Under the pieces are notes generated by a model, which had not been told where the DNA came from, did no database searches, and saw nothing but the letters and a program-made list of their open reading frames with translations. The position numbers were made by a program, and so were the translations under genes. Positions 1 through 7,318 of a stretch of 48,297 nt of DNA are shown one piece after another (the first letter of the stretch is position 1; the number at the start of each line of letters is the position of its first letter). Origin of the DNA: Chthoniobacteraceae bacterium (GTDB lineage: Bacteria > Verrucomicrobiota > Verrucomicrobiia > Chthoniobacterales > Chthoniobacteraceae); contig CANJPY010000034.1 in assembly GCA_947476255.1 (NCBI GenBank), positions 1-48,297 on the forward strand. The letters are read 5' to 3'.

Positions 1-2
1 AA

Positions 3-65
3 CGCCTGCATGAGCAATACGGCCTGACTCGTTTTCCCACGAACGCCACACGGCGATACAAATGA
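3..65 (+). CDS. Group II intron-encoded protein, C-terminal end (partial)
   Basis: An open frame enters from the left edge and ends at TGA 63-65, 24 bases before domain V. It encodes RLHEQYGLTRFPTNATRRYK. An intron-encoded reverse transcriptase/maturase ending shortly before domain V is the normal arrangement. The visible piece is too short to show any catalytic motif, so the identity rests on its position in the intron and on the identical copy at the right edge. Confidence 0.65.
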   Translation, partial: RLHEQYGLTRFPTNATRRYK

Positions 66-89
66 AGCAAACCGGAGAACAGCCTCCGA

Positions 90-122
90 GAGCCGGATGC
101 GGGAAATCCGCCCGTCCGGTTC
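90..122 (+). ncRNA. Group II intron domain V
   Basis: The 33-base hairpin has the hallmarks of the catalytic domain V. The AGC triad is at 91-93, the 9-bp lower stem pairs 90-98 with 114-122 (ending GGTTC), there is a two-base CC bulge at 112-113, and GCGG/CCGC form the upper stem with a GAAA-containing loop. It is identical to the inverted copy at 48170-48202, so selection or recent copying has kept it intact. Confidence 0.85.
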
Positions 123-233
123 GATGAGGGGGAGGTGAGGACAAGGAGTGGTTGTGGCCGCAAACCATCCTCGTCTCCCTACTCTATTAATTCAAAAATA
201 CGAGGCTGCAGCGGGAGAACCGAGGGTGTTATG

Positions 234-1088
234 TTATACGGCTGCTTCCGCAAGTGCAAGAGGACGAGCGTTTTTAGCTGGTTCGCGTTCGGGTTGGTGG
301 GTGAGCAGATGAATGGTTCCGGTACTGTCCTCCGCGAGCGCGGTGAGGCTTTCCACCCAGTCGCCTGAGTTGTAGTATTCCAGATCGCCTATCTTGCGAA
401 TCGCTGCAGTGTGGATATGCCCGCACACAACGCCTTGGATATTTTCCTCCATGCGGGCAAGCCTGGTCACCGCATCTTCAAAAGCACCGACGTAGTTGAC
501 CGCCGTTTTCACCGAACGCTTTGCGGCGGCGCTGAGGGACCAAAACTGAAGACCCATTTTTTTTCGGATCCAGTTGATGGGGGTGTTGAGTCTCAGGAGG
601 GCGCTGTAGCCAAGGTCACCGAGGCAGGCGAGCCACTTGATGTTTTGCACGACCGTATCCAGTTCATGCCCATGGAAAATCAAGAGGCGCCGTCCGTCTG
701 CGGTCGTGTGAATCATCCGGGGCAGGACGCGCACTGCGCCGTAATCGCCGTGAAAGCCCGAGATAAACTCGTCGTGGTTGCCGGGGATGTAAATCACCTG
801 TGTGCCCTTGCGGCCTGCGCGCAACAGCTTTTGAATCACGTCGTTGTGGGTCTGGGGCCAGTAGATGCCGCGCTTCAGGGACCAGACGTCGATCAAGTCT
901 CCCACAATATAGAGAGTTTCAAACTCGTGGGTTCTTAGGAAATGCAGGAGTGCTTCTGCCTGGCTTCCCCGAGTGCCCAAGTGCACATCGGAGATCCATC
1001 CGGTACGATAGTGGCGTGTCACCACTCCTTTCTGAGCGCACCGGCGAGCGGGGGCAAAACCAAATCCACGCCTTCGTGGTGATTTCAC
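234..1088 (-). CDS. lpxH: UDP-2,3-diacylglucosamine diphosphatase-like metallophosphoesterase
   Basis: This is a calcineurin-type phosphoesterase of the LpxH/COG2908 family. These enzymes hydrolyse UDP-2,3-diacylglucosamine to lipid X in lipid A synthesis at the inner face of the inner membrane. The metal-binding motifs appear in order: DVHLG (about residue 34), GDLID, GNHDE, HGHELD and GHIHTA. The open frame gives 284 residues from a GTG. The first 20 or so are basic and atypical, and a second GTG at about 1025 (VVTRHYRTGWISD) follows AAAGGAG closely, so the protein may be about 262 residues. It is the only gene between the left intron and the sensor operon and is separated from the latter by 300 bp, so it probably has its own promoter. 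Confidence 0.85.
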   Translation of the reverse strand: MKSPRRRGFGFAPARRCAQKGVVTRHYRTGWISDVHLGTRGSQAEALLHFLRTHEFETLYIVGDLIDVWSLKRGIYWPQTHNDVIQKLLRAGRKGTQVIYIPGNHDEFISGFHGDYGAVRVLPRMIHTTADGRRLLIFHGHELDTVVQNIKWLACLGDLGYSALLRLNTPINWIRKKMGLQFWSLSAAAKRSVKTAVNYVGAFEDAVTRLARMEENIQGVVCGHIHTAAIRKIGDLEYYNSGDWVESLTALAEDSTGTIHLLTHQPEREPAKNARPLALAEAAV

Positions 1089-1389
1089 CCGTTTGTCACA
1101 GAGAAAAAGCTGGGTTGACCAAAGGCACGCCCGTGAAGTGTGCTGGCATCTTCAGACGGGAATTCGAAGCTTTACCGTAAGGCGCTGCAACACTTACAGA
1201 ACGATGGCGGGGAAGATATCCAGCAGCGCCAAATCGCGTCGGAGGCACGTCAACGGAGGCCGTGAAAGCCGCGGTTAAGAGTGGTTGAAAAAGGGTCCGC
1301 GTAGATCCACTGAGTTTTGAAAAGGTTTTTGCGAAGGCTCTCTCAAGGGAGATCTCTGACCAGTTATCAAAAGCAATTCTCCGATATTG
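1089..1389. other. Intergenic stretch with one repeat copy
   Basis: No gene is supported here. The stretch holds the first copy of a 27-bp repeat (1098-1124) and must carry the promoter of the lpxH-like gene. Weak similarity to the 5' end of the leucine-rich-repeat gene continues past the repeat to about 1175. I see no convincing terminator for the response-regulator gene. Confidence 0.5.
1098..1124 (+). repeat. 27-bp dispersed repeat, copy 1
   Basis: This sequence is identical over 27 bp to 9097-9123. It contains AAAAAGCTGGG followed by TTGACC, which resembles a -35 element. Here it sits just upstream of the minus-strand lpxH-like gene but points away from it. Confidence 0.75.
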
Positions 1390-2049
1390 TCACGGGAGAG
1401 ATTCCCGAGCGAAGCGAATGGCCACTTCCAGCAAGCGGTCTCGCGTTTCGAGACCCAGTTTGCTGCGAATGTTTCCCCGGTGGGCTTCGACTGTTTTCAA
1501 GCTTAAGGAAAGACGTTTCGAGATGGCTTCCGAACTGAGGCCTGTACCGATGAGGGAAAGAACTTCTAGTTCCCTGTTGGTGAGGGATTGAAAACTCGGC
1601 CTGAGATTGTCTGGCAATCGATTGAGGGCGGGAGTGGTCATCTCCCCTAAAAAACGCTCACTGAGATAGATTCGTCCCTGAAGAACTTGATCAAGCGCCT
1701 CCAGAATCTTTTGAGCGGCATCGCTTTTCATGATGTAGCCGTGCGCGCCCGCGCGGAGAGAGCGTTCGGCATAAATCATTTCGTCGTGCATCGAGAGAAC
1801 AAGGACTCTCAGTTGAGGGACGAGGGCGGTTGTTTCGCGTATGAGATCCAAGCCCATGCGGTTTCCGAGTGAGATGTCTAAAATCATCGCATCCGGACGT
1901 GTGGTGGAAACAAGCTGGAAGGCCTCGCCCCACGTTGAGGCTTCGCCACAGACGCGGAACCTCTCCTCCTCGGCAATCAGGCGTGAGACTCCCTGGCGAA
2001 CAATGGGGTGGTCGTCCACGATCAGAATGTTGGATACAAGACGAGTCAT
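1390..2049 (-). CDS. NarL/FixJ-family response regulator (REC-LuxR HTH)
   Basis: A two-component transcription regulator of about 219 residues. The receiver domain (1-125) has the acidic pair in ILIVDDHP, the phosphoacceptor Asp in MILDISL, the Ser of VLSMHDE and the Lys of GYIMKSDA. The LuxR-type helix-turn-helix occupies about 150-210 (LTNRELEVLSLI...KTVEAHRGNIRSKL). The frame is open to 2118, but I chose the ATG at 2049 because it lies 20 bp after the kinase stop and starts directly before the REC fold; the longer form would overlap the kinase by 49 bp. It is the last gene of the six-gene operon and is the natural partner of the upstream HisKA_3 kinase. Its receiver clearly resembles the one fused to the glycosyltransferase at 7305-8777. 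Confidence 0.93.
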   Translation of the reverse strand: MTRLVSNILIVDDHPIVRQGVSRLIAEEERFRVCGEASTWGEAFQLVSTTRPDAMILDISLGNRMGLDLIRETTALVPQLRVLVLSMHDEMIYAERSLRAGAHGYIMKSDAAQKILEALDQVLQGRIYLSERFLGEMTTPALNRLPDNLRPSFQSLTNRELEVLSLIGTGLSSEAISKRLSLSLKTVEAHRGNIRSKLGLETRDRLLEVAIRFARESLP

Positions 2050-2069
2050 GAGAGAGGAAGCCAACGGTG

Positions 2070-3323
2070 TTATTTGGAACTGAGCAAGGATGGATGGGAG
2101 AGGTGCACATGAATGCACGTCCCCTGACTGGCTTTGGACTCAATGGATAAGCGGCCTCCGATCGAAGCGGTCCTGTATTTCATAATTTCCAGGCCCAGGC
2201 CCTTTCCCGATTTCTCCCGAGGCAGTCCGATCCCGTCGTCCTTGATCGTGAGATCTATGCCCTGTTGGGTGGTCTCGAGCGTGATGGAAATGGCCTTGGC
2301 TCGAGAGTGTTTGAGAGCGTTGCGCACGCTTTCTTGGGTGATTCTGTAAAGATTTGAAGCGATAGAGGATTCTTCGATTTGAACGGAACCGACGATGGAA
2401 AGATTGCAGGTTGCGACGTTGTTGGAGTTCACCCCGTTTACAAGTTCTCTCAATCCGACAACAAGGCCTCCGGGTTCGTCGGGTACTGGGTGGAGGCCGC
2501 GGGTGACGATCCGTGTTTCTTCGATCGAATTGTTGAGCAGTCGACTGATTTGCTCCAGTTGGTGTTCGCTTCCTGCTCTTATCTTTCGATAGAGGCTGCT
2601 TACCATGAGGGAGATGCCAGTGAGTTGCTGGCAGAGTCCGTCGTGCAGGTCCTGTCCGATCCGGCGCTGCTCGCGTTCGCTGATTTCGAGGAGCGAGCGC
2701 TCGAGGTGTTCCCGGTTTAAAATTGCGCGACTGAGTGCAATGGTGCTAGAGAGGTGAAAAAGCACTGCGAGAACGCTGCCTATCCCAATGATCCAAGTGG
2801 TGCGCGCGGAGACTTCCTGCAGGCGTTGAGCGGCTGCGGTCAGGTGTTGATTTTCAACCGCCTCGTTTTGTGCGGTGACTAGCCGAATTTCATCCATCAA
2901 TTTTTTGCCAATCCCCGCAACACCAACGACAGCATCGATTCCCTCTAGTTGGCGCGCCTCGATGGTAATCCGCAGCCGTTCGAGGCGCATTTCAATCAGT
3001 GCTATGAGTCGATTGATAATTTCGGGCGTCACCGTCTGCTTTTCAACTTCGCGCAGTCGAAGAATTCCTTTTTTAACATCGCTCACAGCTTCGGTGTAGA
3101 GTGTCAGATATTCTTCTTTTCCCATGATTACATACCCGCGCGCTTCGCTCTCCGCGCTGACAATGTCTGTAAGGAGGCTTTCCCGCACGTTTGCAAGATG
3201 ATGTGAGCGGGACACTAATTCGGCCGTCGACCGAAACTCGAGGATGCTCAGGTAGGAGAACCAGCCGATGACGACCAGCAAGACGACGATGATGGAAAAA
3301 CCTGAAACGACGCGATGGTTCAT
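2070..3323 (-). CDS. Sensor histidine kinase, CHASE3-HisKA_3-HATPase
   Basis: A membrane sensor kinase of 417 residues. The first membrane helix is at about 7-27, followed by a periplasmic CHASE3-like sensory helix bundle (30-175, with AESEARGYVIMG), a second membrane helix at about 177-199, a HisKA_3 dimerisation/phosphoacceptor region (REQRRIGQDLHDGLCQQL, His227) and a HATPase_c domain with an N box (RITQESVRNALKH) and G boxes (DDGIGLP, GKGLGLEI). HisKA_3 kinases normally signal to NarL-type receivers. Two such receivers are encoded in this operon: the regulator that follows and the glycosyltransferase fusion that begins it. The start is 2 nt after the aminotransferase stop, which implies translational coupling. 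The signal sensed cannot be read from the sequence. Confidence 0.92.
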   Translation of the reverse strand: MNHRVVSGFSIIVVLLVVIGWFSYLSILEFRSTAELVSRSHHLANVRESLLTDIVSAESEARGYVIMGKEEYLTLYTEAVSDVKKGILRLREVEKQTVTPEIINRLIALIEMRLERLRITIEARQLEGIDAVVGVAGIGKKLMDEIRLVTAQNEAVENQHLTAAAQRLQEVSARTTWIIGIGSVLAVLFHLSSTIALSRAILNREHLERSLLEISEREQRRIGQDLHDGLCQQLTGISLMVSSLYRKIRAGSEHQLEQISRLLNNSIEETRIVTRGLHPVPDEPGGLVVGLRELVNGVNSNNVATCNLSIVGSVQIEESSIASNLYRITQESVRNALKHSRAKAISITLETTQQGIDLTIKDDGIGLPREKSGKGLGLEIMKYRTASIGGRLSIESKASQGTCIHVHLSHPSLLSSK

Positions 3324-3325
3324 AT

Positions 3326-4456
3326 TTAAGCGTGAAGGTCACTTAAAGCCGACACAATGTAATGTATCTCATGTTCTGAAAGATAGGGATGCATAGGAAG
3401 ACTGAGGACTTCGGCGGCGGTGCGTTCGGCCACAGGAAAGGGCCTGCCGCCCGTGTACGCCTTGAATGCCGATTGCTGTGAGAGTGCTCTTGGATAATGA
3501 ATGCCGTATTCTACTCCGTGGTCGTCCAATACACGCCTTAATTGCTCGCGAGCAGCGACCCGTACGACGAATTGATGGAAGACGTGATGGCAGTGTGTTT
3601 GGAGAGAGGGGAGAAGCATTGGAACTGCAATCTTGGCACTGGAAAAAGCCTCTAGATAGGCGCGGGCAAGGGCGCGCCTTTGGTCGTTCCTATGATCAAG
3701 GTCTTTCAGAGCACATCGCAGTATCGCTGCTTGAATTTCGTCCAGTCGGCTGTTGCGGCCCACTTGCGTGGAATTATCCCGTTCCCGCCAACCATACTGG
3801 CGCAGTCGTCGCAACCTCTCGAGAACAGGGGCAGCCATAGAACAGCAGAAGCCTCCGTCTCCGATTCCTCCCAGGTTTTTAGTGGGATAAAAGCTGAATG
3901 CGCCGACGTCCCCCATGGTGCCCGCCATGCGCCATTTCTGGGTTTCTTTCTCCCAGTACCGCACACCATGGGCGTGTGCGCAGTCTTCTACAACCCAGAG
4001 GTTGTGAGCTTTGGCGACGCCAAGAATGGGCGTCATGTCATCCACCCCTCCAAACAGGTGGACTACCACAACGGCGCGAGTGCGCGCAGTGAGCAAAGCG
4101 CGCGCTTGTGCGAGATCCAGTCCAAAATCAGGCGTGATGTCCACCAATACTGGCGTGGCGCCTGTTGCGATGATCGCGCTGGCCGTTGCGCTTGGAGCGA
4201 AGGCCGGTACCAACACTTCGTCGCCTGTCTGAATTCCGCCGGCCATTAAGCCGAGTGTGATAGCGTCCGTTCCCGAGCCGACTCCGACTCCTGAAGAAAG
4301 TCCCAAGAAAGCGCTGAATTCCCTCTCAAAAGCTTCGACTTCGCTGCCAAGCACAAATTTACCAGCGTTCAAAACTCTCCCGATTGCATTTGTAGCAGCT
4401 TCTTGATGCCGCGCCTCGTGAACCCACAAGCGTGTTAAGGGAATTTTAGTTTTCAT
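3326..4456 (-). CDS. DegT/DnrJ/EryC1/StrS-family sugar aminotransferase
   Basis: A PLP-dependent aminotransferase (376 residues) of the family that converts keto nucleotide sugars to amino sugars for surface glycans. The PLP-binding Lys is K193 in SFYPTKNLGGIGD, and the ring-binding Asp is D158 in VVEDCAHAHG. The GSGTDAITLGL stretch (about 60-70) is the usual phosphate-binding region. The frame is open further upstream, but the ATG at 4456 is the right start: it overlaps the stop of the upstream epimerase as ATGA, and the N-terminal PLTR segment is typical. The sugar substrate cannot be deduced; the neighbouring SDR enzyme is a likely partner in the same pathway. Confidence 0.92.
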   Translation of the reverse strand: MKTKIPLTRLWVHEARHQEAATNAIGRVLNAGKFVLGSEVEAFEREFSAFLGLSSGVGVGSGTDAITLGLMAGGIQTGDEVLVPAFAPSATASAIIATGATPVLVDITPDFGLDLAQARALLTARTRAVVVVHLFGGVDDMTPILGVAKAHNLWVVEDCAHAHGVRYWEKETQKWRMAGTMGDVGAFSFYPTKNLGGIGDGGFCCSMAAPVLERLRRLRQYGWRERDNSTQVGRNSRLDEIQAAILRCALKDLDHRNDQRRALARAYLEAFSSAKIAVPMLLPSLQTHCHHVFHQFVVRVAAREQLRRVLDDHGVEYGIHYPRALSQQSAFKAYTGGRPFPVAERTAAEVLSLPMHPYLSEHEIHYIVSALSDLHA

Positions 4457-5508
4457 TCGATGCGTCTTTGGGGAGTACCTTGGCGCAGTTCGCTGAGCGC
4501 GTCCCAAGTCATGCGGAGACCTTCCTCGAGGCGGATCTGAGGCGTCCATCCGAGGCGGGTGCGGATTTTCGCGGTGTCTGCCCTGTAGCTTCCAATCGCA
4601 ATACGCTGCAAGCCAGTGGGATATTTCTCCATGCGAACCTTGCTGCCGGTCTTTGACGTTTCAATAAGGAGTCTGGCGATTTCAAAAAGGGAGCGAGCCT
4701 CGCCGCCGCCAAGATTAAAGACCTCTCCAGTTGCAGTATTCGGGTACGAGGCAACACGCACGAACGCATCCACCGCGTCCTCTGCGTAGTTGAGATCTCG
4801 CAACTGGCTCCCGTCGCCGTACACGACAAGGTCTTGAGCGGATAGGAGGCGGCGGATCCATTCTCCTAAAAAAGAGTGCCCCGGCGGAGCCAAGCGCATG
4901 GTGGGACCATAGGTATTGGTCAGGCGCAGGACCGTTGTGCGGAGATTGTGCTGTTTGTAGTACAGAAGATGATGGAGCTCGGAGGTCATTTTGTGGACGC
5001 CATTCGGGTCGAGAGGAGCCAATGGATGGTCTTCCTTCACGGGCAGTGTAATGCAACGTCCGTATACTTGCCGGGTTCCTGCGTAGATCACATGGGCCGA
5101 GGGCGCCCATTTTCTGCAGGCTTCCAAAACCGTAAGGGGAGCGAGTGTATTAGCTGCAATGTCGCCCATGGGATCGAGTACAGAGTCCCAGTGTCCGCAG
5201 CGCCCGCTGAGACTAAATACGACTTCGCATCCGGAGACGATCCGTGCCATAAAGTCCGCATGAGAGCAGTCCCCTTGGTGCCATTCCAGAGAGTGGGCGC
5301 GGAGTTTTTTGGGAGGGATAGGGGCTCGATCCACGGCAACGACAATCGCCTCGAGGGCTTGCAGCTTTGCTGCCAGTGCGCTTCCTAGAAAGCCCGTCGC
5401 GCCTGTGACGAGCACGCGCTTGTTTTTAAAGAAGGCTTTTTCCGTGTCTGCGGAAAAAGCTTCAGGGCCGGGGAGAGTAACGACCGAGGAGGCTTCATTC
5501 ATAGACAC
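4453..5508 (-). CDS. NAD-dependent epimerase/dehydratase (extended SDR)
   Basis: A nucleotide-sugar modifying enzyme of the extended short-chain dehydrogenase family (351 residues from GTG 5508; an ATG two codons later is equally possible). The Rossmann motif GATGFLG is at 36-42 and the catalytic Thr region is YAGTRQVYG (T145). The expected YxxxK is replaced by NGVHK, with Asn169 in place of the catalytic Tyr and Lys173 conserved. From memory, a distinct subgroup of bacterial SDRs has NGINKMAGE at this place, so this is probably a family trait and not a broken enzyme. It is coupled by ATGA to the aminotransferase and starts one base after the stop of the GT-C gene. Confidence 0.88.
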   Translation of the reverse strand: MSMNEASSVVTLPGPEAFSADTEKAFFKNKRVLVTGATGFLGSALAAKLQALEAIVVAVDRAPIPPKKLRAHSLEWHQGDCSHADFMARIVSGCEVVFSLSGRCGHWDSVLDPMGDIAANTLAPLTVLEACRKWAPSAHVIYAGTRQVYGRCITLPVKEDHPLAPLDPNGVHKMTSELHHLLYYKQHNLRTTVLRLTNTYGPTMRLAPPGHSFLGEWIRRLLSAQDLVVYGDGSQLRDLNYAEDAVDAFVRVASYPNTATGEVFNLGGGEARSLFEIARLLIETSKTGSKVRMEKYPTGLQRIAIGSYRADTAKIRTRLGWTPQIRLEEGLRMTWDALSELRQGTPQRRIE

Positions 5509-5509
5509 T

Positions 5510-7318
5510 CTACGGTCCGAGTCTGAGCCTGAATTGGTTTTTCATCCCTTCAACCGTGGCGATCGCTTTTTCGAGTTCGGGAGATTTTGGGTGGTGGACG
5601 ACGCCTTCCTGAAGCACCTCGAGTGCTGAAGTTGTATTCATGGTTTGGAGCAGGGCATCGCAAAGGCGAAGACGGATATCGAGCCGGCTTGGGATGAGTT
5701 GCAGGGCCTCACGATAGGCGTCGATGGCCTCTTGTGAGAGTCTGAGTTGCCTGCAGGAGTCGCCCAGGTTCATTAACAACATAGGGTCGTAGCCAGAGGG
5801 TCTGCATTGTAATCCCATGCGCGCGAAATCATAGGCGCGCTGGGGTTGGTTGCGGTGAAGATTGACGCAGGCCAGATTGGCAAACGCCGGAACAGAGGGA
5901 GCGACTTGGATGGACTGAATGAACGCATCTTCAGACGCCTCCAATTTTCCAGCTTCAAAATATGCCGCGCCCAGATTCAACCAGGGACGCGCCTTTAGTG
6001 GTTTTTTATCACACGCGTCCCTCCACAAGCGCAGAGTCGAAGCCCAAACCTTGCTTCGTGCGAAGGTGGTCGCTGAAAGGCTCAATGTCATCACCACGGC
6101 TATTGCCACGACGACGCCTTGGGAAAATGGGATGCTGCAGACCAACGTTGCTGCAACGAGGCAGAATCCTACCGAGGACAGATAGGTGCGGTGTTCCGCC
6201 ATGCAGTCCGGGAGGGGCACCAGGGAAGAGTCGGGAAGAAGGGTGAGCGCAAACCAAAGCGCTCCCACAAAGATGGCTCCGTTTGTGGCTCGTCTCAATG
6301 GTTGTGTGTACGACCACGCCGCGGCTCCGAATAGGAATACAAGACTGAGTGACGCGCCCCAAAAACGGACATCTGTCAGATTTTTTACAAGAGCCACATC
6401 GGGGTCGATGTTTAATCCGACCGGCCAGGCGAGGAGGCCCAGGTAGCGCAGCCAGACGCTTGGTTGCGTCAGTGCGTAGTGCACACCATAGGCAGGGTCG
6501 GCGCTGTTGGAGGCAATGTTCACAACGGAGCCTCCCGTGAGGGCGCCAGTCTGCGCATAACTCACCGCGGCGAGGAGCAGTGGAAGGATGGGGAGCAGAA
6601 CAAGCAGACTTCGCGCCCTCCAGCATGCCTGTCGCAGGGGTGTTTGAAAGGCGGCAACGTCGAGCGCCACGGCGAGTACTGGAACCGTGACACCCGTTTC
6701 TTTGGAAAACATCGCTCCCAGAGCGCAGAGCACCGAAGCGGTTCGCCAAAGCCCGCTAGAGCGGGTGGTGGCTTCAATGTGGGCGATCAAGGCGCACAGG
6801 TAAAACAGGGTGCACAGGGAAGTCGCACGCTGGATGATGTAGATCACCGACTCGATTTGTAGTGGGTGGACGAAAAAGAGCAGGCAGCTCAAAGAAGGAA
6901 TCAGGTGCCGGGCCCTGGGAACCGCGGCCTGCAGGGCCCCGCTTTTAAGTACCAAGAGGTGTGCCAGATACCACACGAGGAGCGCATTGGCGGAGTGAAT
7001 GGCGATGTTTACAAAGCGGAAGCCCCAAGGGTTTAACGCGCCTAACCGGTAGTTCCAATGGAAGCTTAAATAAGTCAAAGGTCGCATCAGGAAGTTTGTA
7101 GACACATCTCCCTCGATGCCCAATTTTGAGGCCATGGTGGCAACGCCTTTGAAGTTGTAGAAAATCGCTTTGAAGTTTTGCGCGTCTTTAAAGATCGGGT
7201 TTTCTCGAAGGTAGATCTCATCGTCAAAAACCATCGGGTAATCGAGGGAACCCCGGAAAAGAACCGTTCCTAAAACGCCTAACAGCAGGCAGACGCAAAA
7301 TATCTCAATGCGTTTCAT
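5510..7318 (-). CDS. GT-C-type membrane glycosyltransferase with C-terminal TPRs (TMTC-like)
   Basis: A large multi-pass membrane protein of 602 residues. The first membrane helix is followed by VFDDEIYLRENP (D32, D33), the acidic first-loop motif of GT-C glycosyltransferases that use lipid-linked sugars. About ten hydrophobic segments follow to about residue 420, then roughly four tetratricopeptide repeats (about 450-600, such as NLGAAYFEAGKLEASEDAF). The order resembles the eukaryotic TMTC O-mannosyltransferases and their bacterial relatives. It probably moves a sugar from a polyprenyl carrier to protein or glycan outside the inner membrane (inference). The start at 7318 overlaps the fusion gene by 14 bp, consistent with that gene making its lipid-linked donor. 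Confidence 0.78.
   Translation of the reverse strand: MKRIEIFCVCLLLGVLGTVLFRGSLDYPMVFDDEIYLRENPIFKDAQNFKAIFYNFKGVATMASKLGIEGDVSTNFLMRPLTYLSFHWNYRLGALNPWGFRFVNIAIHSANALLVWYLAHLLVLKSGALQAAVPRARHLIPSLSCLLFFVHPLQIESVIYIIQRATSLCTLFYLCALIAHIEATTRSSGLWRTASVLCALGAMFSKETGVTVPVLAVALDVAAFQTPLRQACWRARSLLVLLPILPLLLAAVSYAQTGALTGGSVVNIASNSADPAYGVHYALTQPSVWLRYLGLLAWPVGLNIDPDVALVKNLTDVRFWGASLSLVFLFGAAAWSYTQPLRRATNGAIFVGALWFALTLLPDSSLVPLPDCMAEHRTYLSSVGFCLVAATLVCSIPFSQGVVVAIAVVMTLSLSATTFARSKVWASTLRLWRDACDKKPLKARPWLNLGAAYFEAGKLEASEDAFIQSIQVAPSVPAFANLACVNLHRNQPQRAYDFARMGLQCRPSGYDPMLLMNLGDSCRQLRLSQEAIDAYREALQLIPSRLDIRLRLCDALLQTMNTTSALEVLQEGVVHHPKSPELEKAIATVEGMKNQFRLRLGP

Larger units (their letters stand above)
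1..187 (+). mobile_element. Group II intron, 3' end (left contig edge)
   Basis: This is the 3' end of a bacterial group II intron entering from outside the window. It holds the last codons of the intron-encoded protein (3-65), a linker, a canonical domain V (90-122) and a domain VI hairpin (about 123-187). In domain VI, GGGAG near 127 pairs with CTCCC near 175, and GAGGA with TCCTC. An unpaired A at 181 lies seven bases from the proposed 3' end AT at 186-187, where the lariat branch point is expected. The same sequence occurs inverted at 48101-48291, with four differences in 191 bp, all in domain VI. The intron end is inferred from the branch-point spacing; the shared TAAT that follows may be target sequence. 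Confidence 0.85.

Noticed and set aside
411-938. 175-residue plus-strand frame over the lpxH-like gene
   Set aside because: It lies opposite a conserved metallophosphoesterase and has no domain of its own.
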